A stretch of DNA of 44,318 nt, from positions 1 through 44,318 of the forward strand of contig NZ_PGVG01000051.1 of NCBI RefSeq assembly GCF_002795245.1. The letters are read 5' to 3'. Every line of letters begins with the position of its first letter. Positions within the stretch are counted from its first letter, which is position 1. The translations under genes were made by a program, and so were the position numbers. Under the pieces are notes generated by a model that was not told where the DNA came from, did no database searches, and saw only the letters and a program-made list of their open reading frames with translations. The stretch comes from Bradyrhizobium forestalis (GTDB taxonomy: Bacteria > Pseudomonadota > Alphaproteobacteria > Rhizobiales > Xanthobacteraceae). This document shows positions 15,340 through 22,415 of the stretch, one piece after another.

Positions 15340-16671
15340 CTATCCTATTGTTTCTTCGAGCGTCTCGATAGCCTCAAAACGCTGTCTCGGCCATGTGATC
15401 TGAACCACCGCACCGTGGTCCGGAAAGATCCGGTTGGTAAACGAGACCTTGGCGCCGGTGCGCTCCAGCAAGGTGCGCGCGATAAACACGCCGAGGCCCA
15501 GGCCACGCCGTTCGCCGCCGCCATCGTCCTGGGTTCGGCGCCGCGATAGATAAGGCTCGCCGATCCGGTTGAGAATATCGGGCGGAATGCCCGGTCCGTC
15601 GTCGGAGATCACGAGTTCGATATGGTCCTTGTTCCACCAGGCGTTCACCTCGACGGTGGTATGGGCGAAATCGACCGCGTTCTCGACGATGTTGCCGATG
15701 CCGTAAAGAATCGCCGGGTTGCGGGAGCCGACCGGCTCTGCCGCCGCGGCCACCGCGATCCGGACCTTGATCTCGACGCCGAAATCGCGGTGCGGCGCCA
15801 CCACCTCCTCGATCAGTTCCGACAGCTTCATGCGGTCGAACGGTGCGCCGGTAGAGGAGAGCTGAGTGATCTTGCTCAAGATGTCGCGGCAGCGCTGGGT
15901 CTGCTCGCGCAAGGTCTTCAGGTCGGCGGCGATGCTCGGGTCCTTCACCGTCTTTTCCAGCTCGCGCGAGATCAGAAAGATCGTTGCGAGCGGCGTGCCG
16001 AGCTCATGCGCGGCCGCGGCAGCGAGGCCGTCGAGCTGGGTCAGATGCTGCTCGCGCGTCAGCACCAGTTCGGTCGCGGCCAGCGCGTCCGCGAGCTTGC
16101 GTGCCTCCTCGGTCACCTGGAAGGAGTAGAGGCTGGTGACGCCGATCGCGAGCGCGATCGAGAGCCAGACGCCGACGAGATAGATCGGCGGCAGCACCAA
16201 GGGATCGTCGAAATCCCACGGCAGCGGAAAATGGAAGAAGAACAGGACCGACGCGCAGGCGACCGCGAGCAGGCCGAGGCCGAAGGTGAAACGGGCCGGC
16301 AGCGCGGTGGCCGAGATCAGCACGGGCGCGAGGAACAGGAACGAGAACGGGTTCTGCAGTCCGCCGGTGAAGAACAACAGGCCTGCCAGCTCGACGATGT
16401 TCAGCGCGAGGAGGCCAGCCGCCTGCATCGGCTCCAGCCGCTGCATCGGATTGGCAGCGGTCTGGAGCGCCAGGTTGAGCGCTGCCGACAGGGCGATGAT
16501 GCTGACGCAGGGGACGATCTCGACGTTGAACTCCAGCCCCTGCGCCACGATGAAGATCGCGGCGAGCTGACCGAGCACCGCGAGCCAGCGCAGCCGCAGG
16601 ATCGTGTCCAGCCGGATATGCCGCTGCGCGTGGCGGAAGTCGGAATCGGCAATTTCGGTCATATCGGCCAA
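15340..16671 (-). CDS. regS: Redox sensor histidine kinase RegS (ActS/PrrB/RegB family)
   Basis: Membrane sensor kinase of 443 residues, partner of RegR. The N-terminal half (about 25-190) has about six hydrophobic segments. The quinone-binding heptad GGLQNPF is present (103-109). The H-box AAHELGTPLATIFL has the acceptor His near 222. The redox-active Cys of this family is in QRCRDIL (about Cys261). N-box (NIVENAVDFA) and G-boxes (DDGPGIPPDI, GLGLGVFIA) are intact. All features needed for redox sensing in RegB-type kinases can be seen. The gene is divergent from the ABC exporter, with a gap of about 100 bases. Confidence 0.94.
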   Translation of the reverse strand: MADMTEIADSDFRHAQRHIRLDTILRLRWLAVLGQLAAIFIVAQGLEFNVEIVPCVSIIALSAALNLALQTAANPMQRLEPMQAAGLLALNIVELAGLLFFTGGLQNPFSFLFLAPVLISATALPARFTFGLGLLAVACASVLFFFHFPLPWDFDDPLVLPPIYLVGVWLSIALAIGVTSLYSFQVTEEARKLADALAATELVLTREQHLTQLDGLAAAAAHELGTPLATIFLISRELEKTVKDPSIAADLKTLREQTQRCRDILSKITQLSSTGAPFDRMKLSELIEEVVAPHRDFGVEIKVRIAVAAAAEPVGSRNPAILYGIGNIVENAVDFAHTTVEVNAWWNKDHIELVISDDGPGIPPDILNRIGEPYLSRRRTQDDGGGERRGLGLGVFIARTLLERTGAKVSFTNRIFPDHGAVVQITWPRQRFEAIETLEETIG

Positions 16672-16770
16672 TGTGGCGGTGCCTTTTCGATCACAAACGC
16701 TGGGCTCACGGAACCACCCGGGAATTACAAGCCTTGCGCTCTCGGCTGCAATAGCAGAAGAACGGCCAGC

Positions 16771-17574
16771 ATGACCGAGAATGACAAGGCTTCAAGTCGG
16801 CCGACTGTCGCGGATCGAATTTCGTCCGCGGCAATCGCGGTCGATCACCTCGTCAAGGTCTACAAGCAGACCCGCGCCGTCGACGATATCTCGTTTTCGC
16901 TTCCGCGCGGCAGCATCACCGGGCTGCTCGGCGGCAACGGCGCCGGCAAGACCACGACCATCGCGATGATCATGGGCCTGGTGCTGCCGACCTCCGGCCG
17001 CGTCCAGGTGCTGGGGCATCGGATGCCCGAGGACAGCGCGTCCGTGCTGGGGCGGATGAATTTCGAGAGCCCCTATGTCGACATGCCGATGCGGCTCACG
17101 GTGCGGCAGAACCTCACCGTGTTCGGCAAGCTCTATGCGGTGAAGAATCTCGCTGACCGCATCGCCGAGCTCGCCGAGGATCTCGACCTCGGCGACTTCA
17201 TCGACCGCGCCAACGGCAAGCTCTCCGCCGGGCAGAAGACCCGCGTTGCGCTGGCGAAAGCGCTGATCAACCGGCCCGAGCTGCTGCTCTTGGACGAGCC
17301 GACCGCCTCGCTCGATCCTGATACGGCCGACTGGGTGCGCGCGCATCTGGAGCGGTACCGCCGGGACAACAACGCCACCATCCTCCTGGCCTCGCACAAC
17401 ATGCTCGAGGTCGAGCGGCTCTGCGACCGCATCATCATCATGAAGCGCGGCCGCATCGAGGACGACGATACGCCGGAGGCGATCATGGCCCGCTACAACC
17501 GTACCACGCTGGAGGAAGTGTTTCTGGACGTCGCGCGTGGCCGGGTGAACGGCGCGAAGGAGGCGGCGCGATGA
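16771..17574 (+). CDS. ABC-2 type exporter, ATP-binding subunit
   Basis: ATPase of 267 residues. Walker A is GGNGAGKTT (about 54-62), the signature is LSAGQ (151-155, with Ala instead of the first Gly of LSGGQ), and Walker B is LLLLDEP (171-177), followed by an H-loop in LLASHNM. The pattern fits the CcmA/NatA/DrrA export group. The open frame extends upstream antisense to regS, but ATG at 16771 (MTENDKASS) is the credible start. It is followed by its membrane partner after a 112-base gap that contains a palindromic repeat. Confidence 0.92.
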   Translation: MTENDKASSRPTVADRISSAAIAVDHLVKVYKQTRAVDDISFSLPRGSITGLLGGNGAGKTTTIAMIMGLVLPTSGRVQVLGHRMPEDSASVLGRMNFESPYVDMPMRLTVRQNLTVFGKLYAVKNLADRIAELAEDLDLGDFIDRANGKLSAGQKTRVALAKALINRPELLLLDEPTASLDPDTADWVRAHLERYRRDNNATILLASHNMLEVERLCDRIIIMKRGRIEDDDTPEAIMARYNRTTLEEVFLDVARGRVNGAKEAAR

Positions 17575-17599
17575 GGGCGAGCTGTAATCGTAGCTGCCG

Positions 17600-17673
17600 T
17601 AGCCCGGGTGAGCGCAGCGATACCCGGGAACGCTGCCGGCAAAGTCCCGGATGTCGCTGCGCTCATCCGGGCT
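17600..17673. repeat. Palindromic repeat between ABC exporter genes
   Basis: AGCCCGGGTGAGCGCAGCGA at the left faces TCGCTGCGCTCATCCGGGCT at the right, with TACCCGGGA and TCCCGGA inside. The right arm ends a few bases before the GGGAGG ribosome binding site of the permease. Being inside a two-gene operon, it may affect mRNA stability or the ratio of the two subunits. Confidence 0.75.
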
Positions 17674-17686
17674 GCGGGAGGGCGCG

Positions 17687-18505
17687 ATGACCGAACTCTC
17701 CCTCCACCGCGGCATCTCCGTCCATCGCATCGGCGCGATGATCCTGCGCTATTGGTACCTGCTGATGTCGTCCTGGCCGCGGCTGCTCGAGCTGTTGTAC
17801 TGGCCGGCACTGCAGGTCATCACCTGGGGCTTCCTCCAGCTCTACATCGCCGAGAACGCCAATTTCTTCGCGCGCGCCGGCGGCACGCTGATCGGCGCCG
17901 TCATCCTCTGGGACATCCTGTTCCGCGGCCAGCTCGGCTTCTCCATCTCGTTCCTGGAGGAGATGTGGGCGCGCAACATCGGCAACCTCATGATGAGTCC
18001 GCTGAAGCCGATCGAGTTTCTGCTGTCGCTGATGATCATGAGCCTGATCCGGCTTGCGATCGGGATCATCCCGATGACCCTGCTGGCGCTGGTCCTGTTT
18101 CACTTCAACGTCTATGCCCTCGGCCTGCCGCTGATCGCCTTCTTCTGCAACCTGATCTTCACGAGCTGGTCGGTCGGCATCTTCGTCTCGGGCCTGGTGC
18201 TGCGAAACGGCCTCGGCGCCGAGAGCATCGTCTGGACCTTGATGTTCGCAATCCTGCCGCTGGCCTGCGTCTATTATCCCGTCAGCGTGCTGCCTGCCTG
18301 GCTGCAACACGTCGCCTGGGCGTTGCCGCCGACCTACGCCTTCGAGGGAATGCGCGCGCTCCTGATCGAGCGCACCTTTAGGACCGATCTGATGCTGGAG
18401 GCGTTGGCCATCAACGCGGTGCTGCTGGTTGCATCTTTTGGGGCATTCCTTGCCCTATTGCGCAGCGCCAGAAAGCACGGCTCCCTGCTCTCGGGCGGCG
18501 AATAA
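17687..18505 (+). CDS. ABC-2 type exporter, permease subunit
   Basis: Integral membrane protein of 272 residues with about six hydrophobic helices, matching ABC-2 family permeases. An amphipathic N-terminus (about 1-25) precedes helices near 28-50, 60-80, 100-125, 130-165, 170-190 and 240-260. GGGAGG lies four to five bases before the ATG at 17687; an upstream ATG at 17651 lies inside the palindromic repeat and is less likely. With the ATPase it should form an exporter; the cargo (lipid, polysaccharide or drug) is not predictable. The genes directly follow the divergent regSR promoter region. Confidence 0.9.
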   Translation: MTELSLHRGISVHRIGAMILRYWYLLMSSWPRLLELLYWPALQVITWGFLQLYIAENANFFARAGGTLIGAVILWDILFRGQLGFSISFLEEMWARNIGNLMMSPLKPIEFLLSLMIMSLIRLAIGIIPMTLLALVLFHFNVYALGLPLIAFFCNLIFTSWSVGIFVSGLVLRNGLGAESIVWTLMFAILPLACVYYPVSVLPAWLQHVAWALPPTYAFEGMRALLIERTFRTDLMLEALAINAVLLVASFGAFLALLRSARKHGSLLSGGE

Positions 18506-18571
18506 TGTCACTTTCCCGTGGATTCAGGCTGATTTAGCCGTTTCGGCTACGTAGATGTACGGAACCATGCA

Positions 18572-18600
18572 TTGACGCAATATTGCGCATTCGGCAGTAT
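18572..18600 (+). promoter_or_regulatory. Candidate phaZ promoter with embedded palindrome
   Basis: TTGACG (18572-18577) and CAGTAT (18595-18600) sit 17 bases apart as a -35/-10 pair. The -10 match is weak. A perfect 12-base palindrome, CGCAATATTGCG (18576-18587), overlaps the spacer, a position typical of a repressor operator. Its GCA/TGC half-sites recall the TGC-rich sites bound by PhaR-type PHA regulators. This is inference. Confidence 0.45.
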
Positions 18601-18626
18601 GTTGCGATGCGAAGAGGAATATAACG

Positions 18627-19955
18627 ATGCCCATTGGTGAGTTCGGCGGCGCGCCGCCCCTGGCGGCAGAAGGCAGTCCGGTCCTGACGACGCCGATGTA
18701 CTGGATGTATGAGATGGCGCACGCCTCTCTCAATCCGGCCCGTGCGGTCACCGACGCGACAAAGCTGCTGTTTCAGAATCCGCTCAATCCCTGGACGCGC
18801 ACCGAGGTCGGCAAGTCGGTCGCCGCAGCCTGCGAATTGTTCGAGCGCACCACGCGCCGCTACGGCAAGCCGGAATGGGGTCTCAACGACACCGAGGTCA
18901 ACGGCATCCGCGTCCCCGTCGAAATCCGTTCGGTCTGGGAAAAGCCGTTCTGCAAGCTGCTCTACTTCGATCGCAAGTTCGCCCGCCCGCTGCGCAGCCC
19001 GCAGCCGCGCGTACTGATCGTGGCCCCGATGTCCGGCCATTATGCGACGCTTCTGCGCGGCACGGTCGAGGCCTTCCTGCCGGCGCATGAGGTTTACATC
19101 ACCGATTGGGCCGATGCCCGCATGGTGCCCTTGAGCGAAGGCCGCTTCGATCTCGACGACTACATCGACTATGTCATCGAGATGCTGCATGTCCTCGGCG
19201 GCAACACCCATGTGATGGCGGTGTGCCAGCCATCCGTGCCCGTCGTCGCGGCCGTCTCGATCATGGAAGCGCAGCGCGATCCGTTCGTGCCGACCTCGAT
19301 GACGCTGATGGGCGGTCCGATCGACACCCGCCGCAATCCGACCGCGGTGAACGACCTCGCCCAGCAGCGCGGCATCGACTGGTTCCGCAACCACGTCATC
19401 ACCAAGGTGCCGTTCCCGCATCCGGGCATGATGCGCGACGTCTATCCCGGATTCCTGCAGCTCAACGGCTTCATCAGCATGAATCTCGACCGGCACATGG
19501 ATGCCCACAAGCAGCTGTTCGCCAATCTGGTGAAGGGCGACGGCGACCTCGTCGACAAGCATCGCGACTTCTATGATGAATATCTCGCGGTGATGGATCT
19601 CTCCGCCGAGTATTACCTGCAGACCGTCGACACCGTATTCGTGAAGCACTCGCTGCCCAAGGGCGAGATGACCCATCGCGGAACCCGCGTCGATCCTTCC
19701 AAGGTCAAGCGCGTCGCGTTGATGACGGTCGAAGGCGAGAACGACGACATCTCCGGTCTCGGTCAGACCGAAGCGACGCACACATTGTGCAGCGCGATTC
19801 CTGATCATCGCCGCGTTCATTACGTCCAGAAGGGCGTCGGACATTACGGCGTGTTCAACGGATCGCGTTTTAAATCGGAGATCGTGCCGCGGATTCACGA
19901 CTTCATGGTTTCGGCTGCGAATCCGAGCTCGTTACAGGCCCTCGCGGCCGAATAG
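18627..19955 (+). CDS. phaZ: Intracellular polyhydroxyalkanoate depolymerase
   Basis: Cytoplasmic PHA/PHB depolymerase of 442 residues, which mobilises stored polymer. It matches the PhaZ intracellular family across its length, from MYWMYEMAHASLNPAR at the N-terminus to the C-terminal PHB_depo_C region. The nucleophile elbow reads VCQPSVP, so the nucleophile is Cys200 and not Ser, as in characterised Cys-type intracellular depolymerases. A probable catalytic His is in GVGHYGVFNG near the end and an Asp in GENDDISG. There is no signal peptide. GAGGA lies about seven bases before the ATG. It is transcribed alone and followed by a strong hairpin (20017-20048). Confidence 0.95.
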   Translation: MPIGEFGGAPPLAAEGSPVLTTPMYWMYEMAHASLNPARAVTDATKLLFQNPLNPWTRTEVGKSVAAACELFERTTRRYGKPEWGLNDTEVNGIRVPVEIRSVWEKPFCKLLYFDRKFARPLRSPQPRVLIVAPMSGHYATLLRGTVEAFLPAHEVYITDWADARMVPLSEGRFDLDDYIDYVIEMLHVLGGNTHVMAVCQPSVPVVAAVSIMEAQRDPFVPTSMTLMGGPIDTRRNPTAVNDLAQQRGIDWFRNHVITKVPFPHPGMMRDVYPGFLQLNGFISMNLDRHMDAHKQLFANLVKGDGDLVDKHRDFYDEYLAVMDLSAEYYLQTVDTVFVKHSLPKGEMTHRGTRVDPSKVKRVALMTVEGENDDISGLGQTEATHTLCSAIPDHRRVHYVQKGVGHYGVFNGSRFKSEIVPRIHDFMVSAANPSSLQALAAE

Positions 19956-20351
19956 AGCGTTTTCGAGCGAAGTGGTGGCCGGTTCGCGTCAAGAAAACGC
20001 GTCAGAATAACAATCGAGAGCCGTTCCGATTTCCATCGGAACGGCCCTCGTCGCGGATTTCGGCTTTCCCGTCGAAATTTCTGCCCCTGCCGGTGTCTCC
20101 GGTGGGGGCAAGTTCCCTCCAGATTCGCGGTATTTAGGTAGCTTTATAGGAGTGAGTCTTACCTCACCCCTTGGGGGGGGCGCATGCATCCGGCGGGGGC
20201 GAAAAAAGCCGGTTCCAACCCCAGTCTGTAGGGGCTCCCGGACGCCTGACCGCTGTATATTGGGCAAATGATTTGTTTTTGCGCCGAGCGCTTTCCCTGG
20301 CGGCGGTTATGGCAGAATCCGGGCGCTCTCCTGCCCCCCGGACTGACAGAC
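19956..20351. other. Structured gene-free gap between phaZ and the YgjP-like gene
   Basis: About 400 bases without a convincing gene. Apart from the terminal hairpin at 20017-20048 it holds several smaller inverted repeats: GTGAG/CTCAC around 20153-20168, CCGGC/GCCGG around 20191-20213, and CCCC/GGGG around 20219-20234, plus a run of G residues near 20174. On the minus strand, TTGCCC and TATACA could act as a promoter near 20255-20268 and the 20017 hairpin is followed by a T-rich stretch, so a minus-strand small RNA of about 250 bases is possible. I do not recognise it as 6S, SRP, tmRNA or RNase P RNA. Confidence 0.4.
20017..20048. terminator. Strong hairpin after phaZ
   Basis: An 11-bp perfect stem, GCCGTTCCGAT with ATCGGAACGGC, with a TTCC loop, extended by CGAG/CTCG outside one mismatch. 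On the plus strand no T-run follows; on the minus strand ATTGTTATTCT follows. It probably ends phaZ transcription, and may serve both directions. Confidence 0.7.
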
Positions 20352-21107
20352 ATGGCCACTCGCGCACTCCTTTATCGTCGGCCCCACGAACCGAAGACCC
20401 TTGTCATCACCCACGGATCGCAATTTTTTGCCATCCGATTGCGCCGGCACCGCCACGCGCGCCGCTACACGCTCAGAATTCATCCGAGTGATCGCGAAGC
20501 CATCCTCACCATGCCCCCGCGCGGCACGCTCGCCGACGCCAAGGATTTCGCGCAGCGTCACGGTGCGTGGATCGCCGCACGTCTCGGCCGCTTGCCGAAG
20601 GCCGCACCCTTTCAGCCAGGCACGGTGATACCGCTGCGCGGCACGGCCCATCGCATCGTTCATCGCGCCGGCCAGCGCGGCACGGTGTGGACCGAGATGC
20701 GCGACAGCGGTGAGCGCATTCTCTGCGTCGCCGGCGGCCTCGAGCATGTCGATCGCCGCGTCAGCGACTTCCTCAAGCGCGAGGCGCGCCGCGACCTCCA
20801 GCGCTCGGCGGAAGCCTACGCCGCCGAACTCGGTGTCAGGGTCAAGCGACTCTCGATCCGCGACCAGTCCAGCCGCTGGGGCTCATGCACCTCGGCCGGC
20901 TCGCTGTCGTTCTCCTGGCGCCTGATCCTCGCGCCGCCCTTCGTGCTCGACTATCTCGCCGCCCACGAGGTCGCTCATCTCGTCGAGATGAACCACTCGG
21001 CGCGGTTCTGGCGCGTATGCGGCAAGATCTGCCCGTCGATGGAGCGCGCCAAGAAGTGGCTCGATACGTACGGCAACGATCTGCACCGGTATGGGGTCGA
21101 GGATTAG
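20352..21107 (+). CDS. YgjP-like (M48/SprT-related) zinc metallopeptidase-domain protein
   Basis: Protein of 251 residues of the YgjP/DUF45 family. The conserved RDQSSRWGSC segment (about 170-178) precedes the zinc motif HEVAH (205-209), with a third His at about 215 in MNHSARFW. The N-terminus (FAIRLRRHRHARRYTLRI) is typical of the family. The function is poorly known; relatives are cytosolic and have been linked to DNA-protein processing by similarity of the zinc site to SprT-like enzymes. ATG at 20352 has no clear ribosome binding site; the frame opens at 20268. It stands alone. Confidence 0.87.
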   Translation: MATRALLYRRPHEPKTLVITHGSQFFAIRLRRHRHARRYTLRIHPSDREAILTMPPRGTLADAKDFAQRHGAWIAARLGRLPKAAPFQPGTVIPLRGTAHRIVHRAGQRGTVWTEMRDSGERILCVAGGLEHVDRRVSDFLKREARRDLQRSAEAYAAELGVRVKRLSIRDQSSRWGSCTSAGSLSFSWRLILAPPFVLDYLAAHEVAHLVEMNHSARFWRVCGKICPSMERAKKWLDTYGNDLHRYGVED

Positions 21108-21133
21108 GGCGGTCCTGCGGATCGGTATCTCGC

Positions 21134-21254
21134 TGCCAACTCAGCAAACACTGTCATCGCCCGCGAAAGCGGGCGATCCAGTACGCCGCGGCAGTCGTTA
21201 TGAATCTCGATGTCTCGGCGTACTGGATTCCCCGCTTTCGCGGGGAATGACGAC
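21134..21254. repeat. Paired palindromic repeat, family C, copy 1
   Basis: Shared left end TGCCAACTCAGCAAACACTG, then CATCGCCCGCGAAAGCGGGCGA and, inverted, a TACTGGATTCCCCGC...GCGGGGAATGAC arm. Same orientation as the copy at 22096-22218, so the pair are direct repeats about 960 bases apart. Confidence 0.8.
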
Positions 21255-21279
21255 GGAGCCGCGGGGCATGAAGCGCCAC

Positions 21280-21933
21280 TCACGCACTGAAATCCGCACT
21301 CGTCCCCGCCTGCGCGCGCGATGCCAGATAGGCCGATTGCTGCTGCGCCGTGGCTTTTTGACCCTCGGCCAGCATCGCCTGGAAGGCCGCGTCGAGTTGC
21401 TCGCGGCTATAGGTCGTGGATCTGTTCTCACGCGGCGTCCATTGCGATTGCGTGATCGCGGTGGGTGCCTTTTCGACGGTGCCGCCAAGCCGCTCGGCGT
21501 ATTGGTCAGCCCGCCACTGCGCCAGATCCGGTCCACTCAAACCGGGAGGATCCTTCAGCTTGCCGATCTTCCCGGCCGCTTGATTGGTCATCGCCGAGGA
21601 CCCGGACTTGTACAGAGTGGCCACCACTTTGCCGTCGACTTTGACCTGAGCATAAAGGTTCTCCGGTGCGTTATCCGGGACGACCGATTGAGGTGCGCTC
21701 GTGTCGTGGGCGATCAGCCAATTTGTCGCCATCAGGTCGCGCAGGACGGGATCATCCGCCGCCGAGATCAGCTTGGCGCCTGACAGCGGCTTGACCTGCG
21801 AGACGTCAATCCGGAAGCCGTCGGTCTCAGCCTGGGTCGTATCCGGTACCATCGGCTGGAGACCTGATGTCGGAGCGGACGTTGATGCGGGCCGCAGATG
21901 AGGCAACGCCGCGCTGGATACACCTGAAATCAT
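21280..21933 (-). CDS. Hypothetical protein, flanked by direct repeats
   Basis: I do not recognise this 217-residue protein. It has a Ser/Ala/Pro-rich start (about 1-30), no obvious signal peptide or transmembrane helix, no cysteines, and a hydrophilic Gln/Ala-rich C-terminus (TAQQQSAYLASRAQAG). The central part (GKVVATLYKSGSSAMTNQAAGKIG) has alternating hydrophobic residues and may form a small beta domain. GGAG lies seven bases before the ATG, supporting that it is a real gene. It sits alone between two directly repeated palindromic elements. It may be a lineage-specific Bradyrhizobium gene. Confidence 0.7.
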   Translation of the reverse strand: MISGVSSAALPHLRPASTSAPTSGLQPMVPDTTQAETDGFRIDVSQVKPLSGAKLISAADDPVLRDLMATNWLIAHDTSAPQSVVPDNAPENLYAQVKVDGKVVATLYKSGSSAMTNQAAGKIGKLKDPPGLSGPDLAQWRADQYAERLGGTVEKAPTAITQSQWTPRENRSTTYSREQLDAAFQAMLAEGQKATAQQQSAYLASRAQAGTSADFSA

Positions 21934-22415
21934 GGAACGCTCCTCAGCTACTCGCTCAACTTATGAGAGCAAATCACGGGCCGCTGACGGGAGCTTGAAG
22001 AGATTGGTGTTTTTTGCCTGCAGGGGAGTCGCCGGCCGCGGAGAATCTTGCCGCGCTAGGCAGGACTTGCCGAAGCGGTGGCGCAATGTACGGGTTGCCA
22101 GCCCGGCAAACACTGTCATCGCCCGCGCAGGCGGGCGATCCAGTACTCCGCGGCCGCAGTGATTGAGCCGAGAAGCTACGGCGTACTGGATTCCCCGCCT
22201 TCGCGGGGAATGACAGTGAAGAGCGAGGCAGCATTCTGCGCGCTTCGCGCGAGACTTGTCCTACCCCGCTACGATTGCGCCGGGCGCCTGACTAGCCCCG
22301 CCGTATCAAGCGCTTCGCAACATCCACCCAGCATCGCGCCGGACGTCGCGTTCTACTGTGCATGGGGTTGTTTTCGCAGTTTTTGTTTTGAGGTCACCGG
22401 GACCTCAGGCAAAAC
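21934..22415. other. Intergenic region downstream of the PBP gene
   Basis: This 482-base gap contains the upstream region of the hypothetical gene, the family C repeat at 22096-22218, and a hairpin near 22389-22407 (TGAGGTC/GACCTCA) that lies just past the PBP stop codon and may end its transcript despite lacking a T-run. No gene was recognised. Confidence 0.6.
22096..22218. repeat. Paired palindromic repeat, family C, copy 2
   Basis: Shares with copy 1 the GCAAACACTGTCATCGCCCG core, the GGGCGATCCAGTAC block and the TACTGGATTCCCCGC...CGGGGAATGAC arm, in the same orientation. The internal linker differs (GTGATTGAGCCGAGAAGC here). Confidence 0.8.

Noticed and set aside
15622..16770. Upstream extension of the ABC ATPase frame to 15622
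   Set aside because: The extension is antisense to regS; ATG at 16771 gives the family N-terminus.
20050..20080. TTTCGACGGG on the minus strand, reminiscent of tmRNA
   Set aside because: No ANDN-type tag reading frame or T-arm found on either strand nearby; probably chance.
21134..22218. CRISPR array from repeated units
   Set aside because: Only two copies, about 960 bases apart with a gene between them, and each unit is palindromic; no regularly spaced short repeats.
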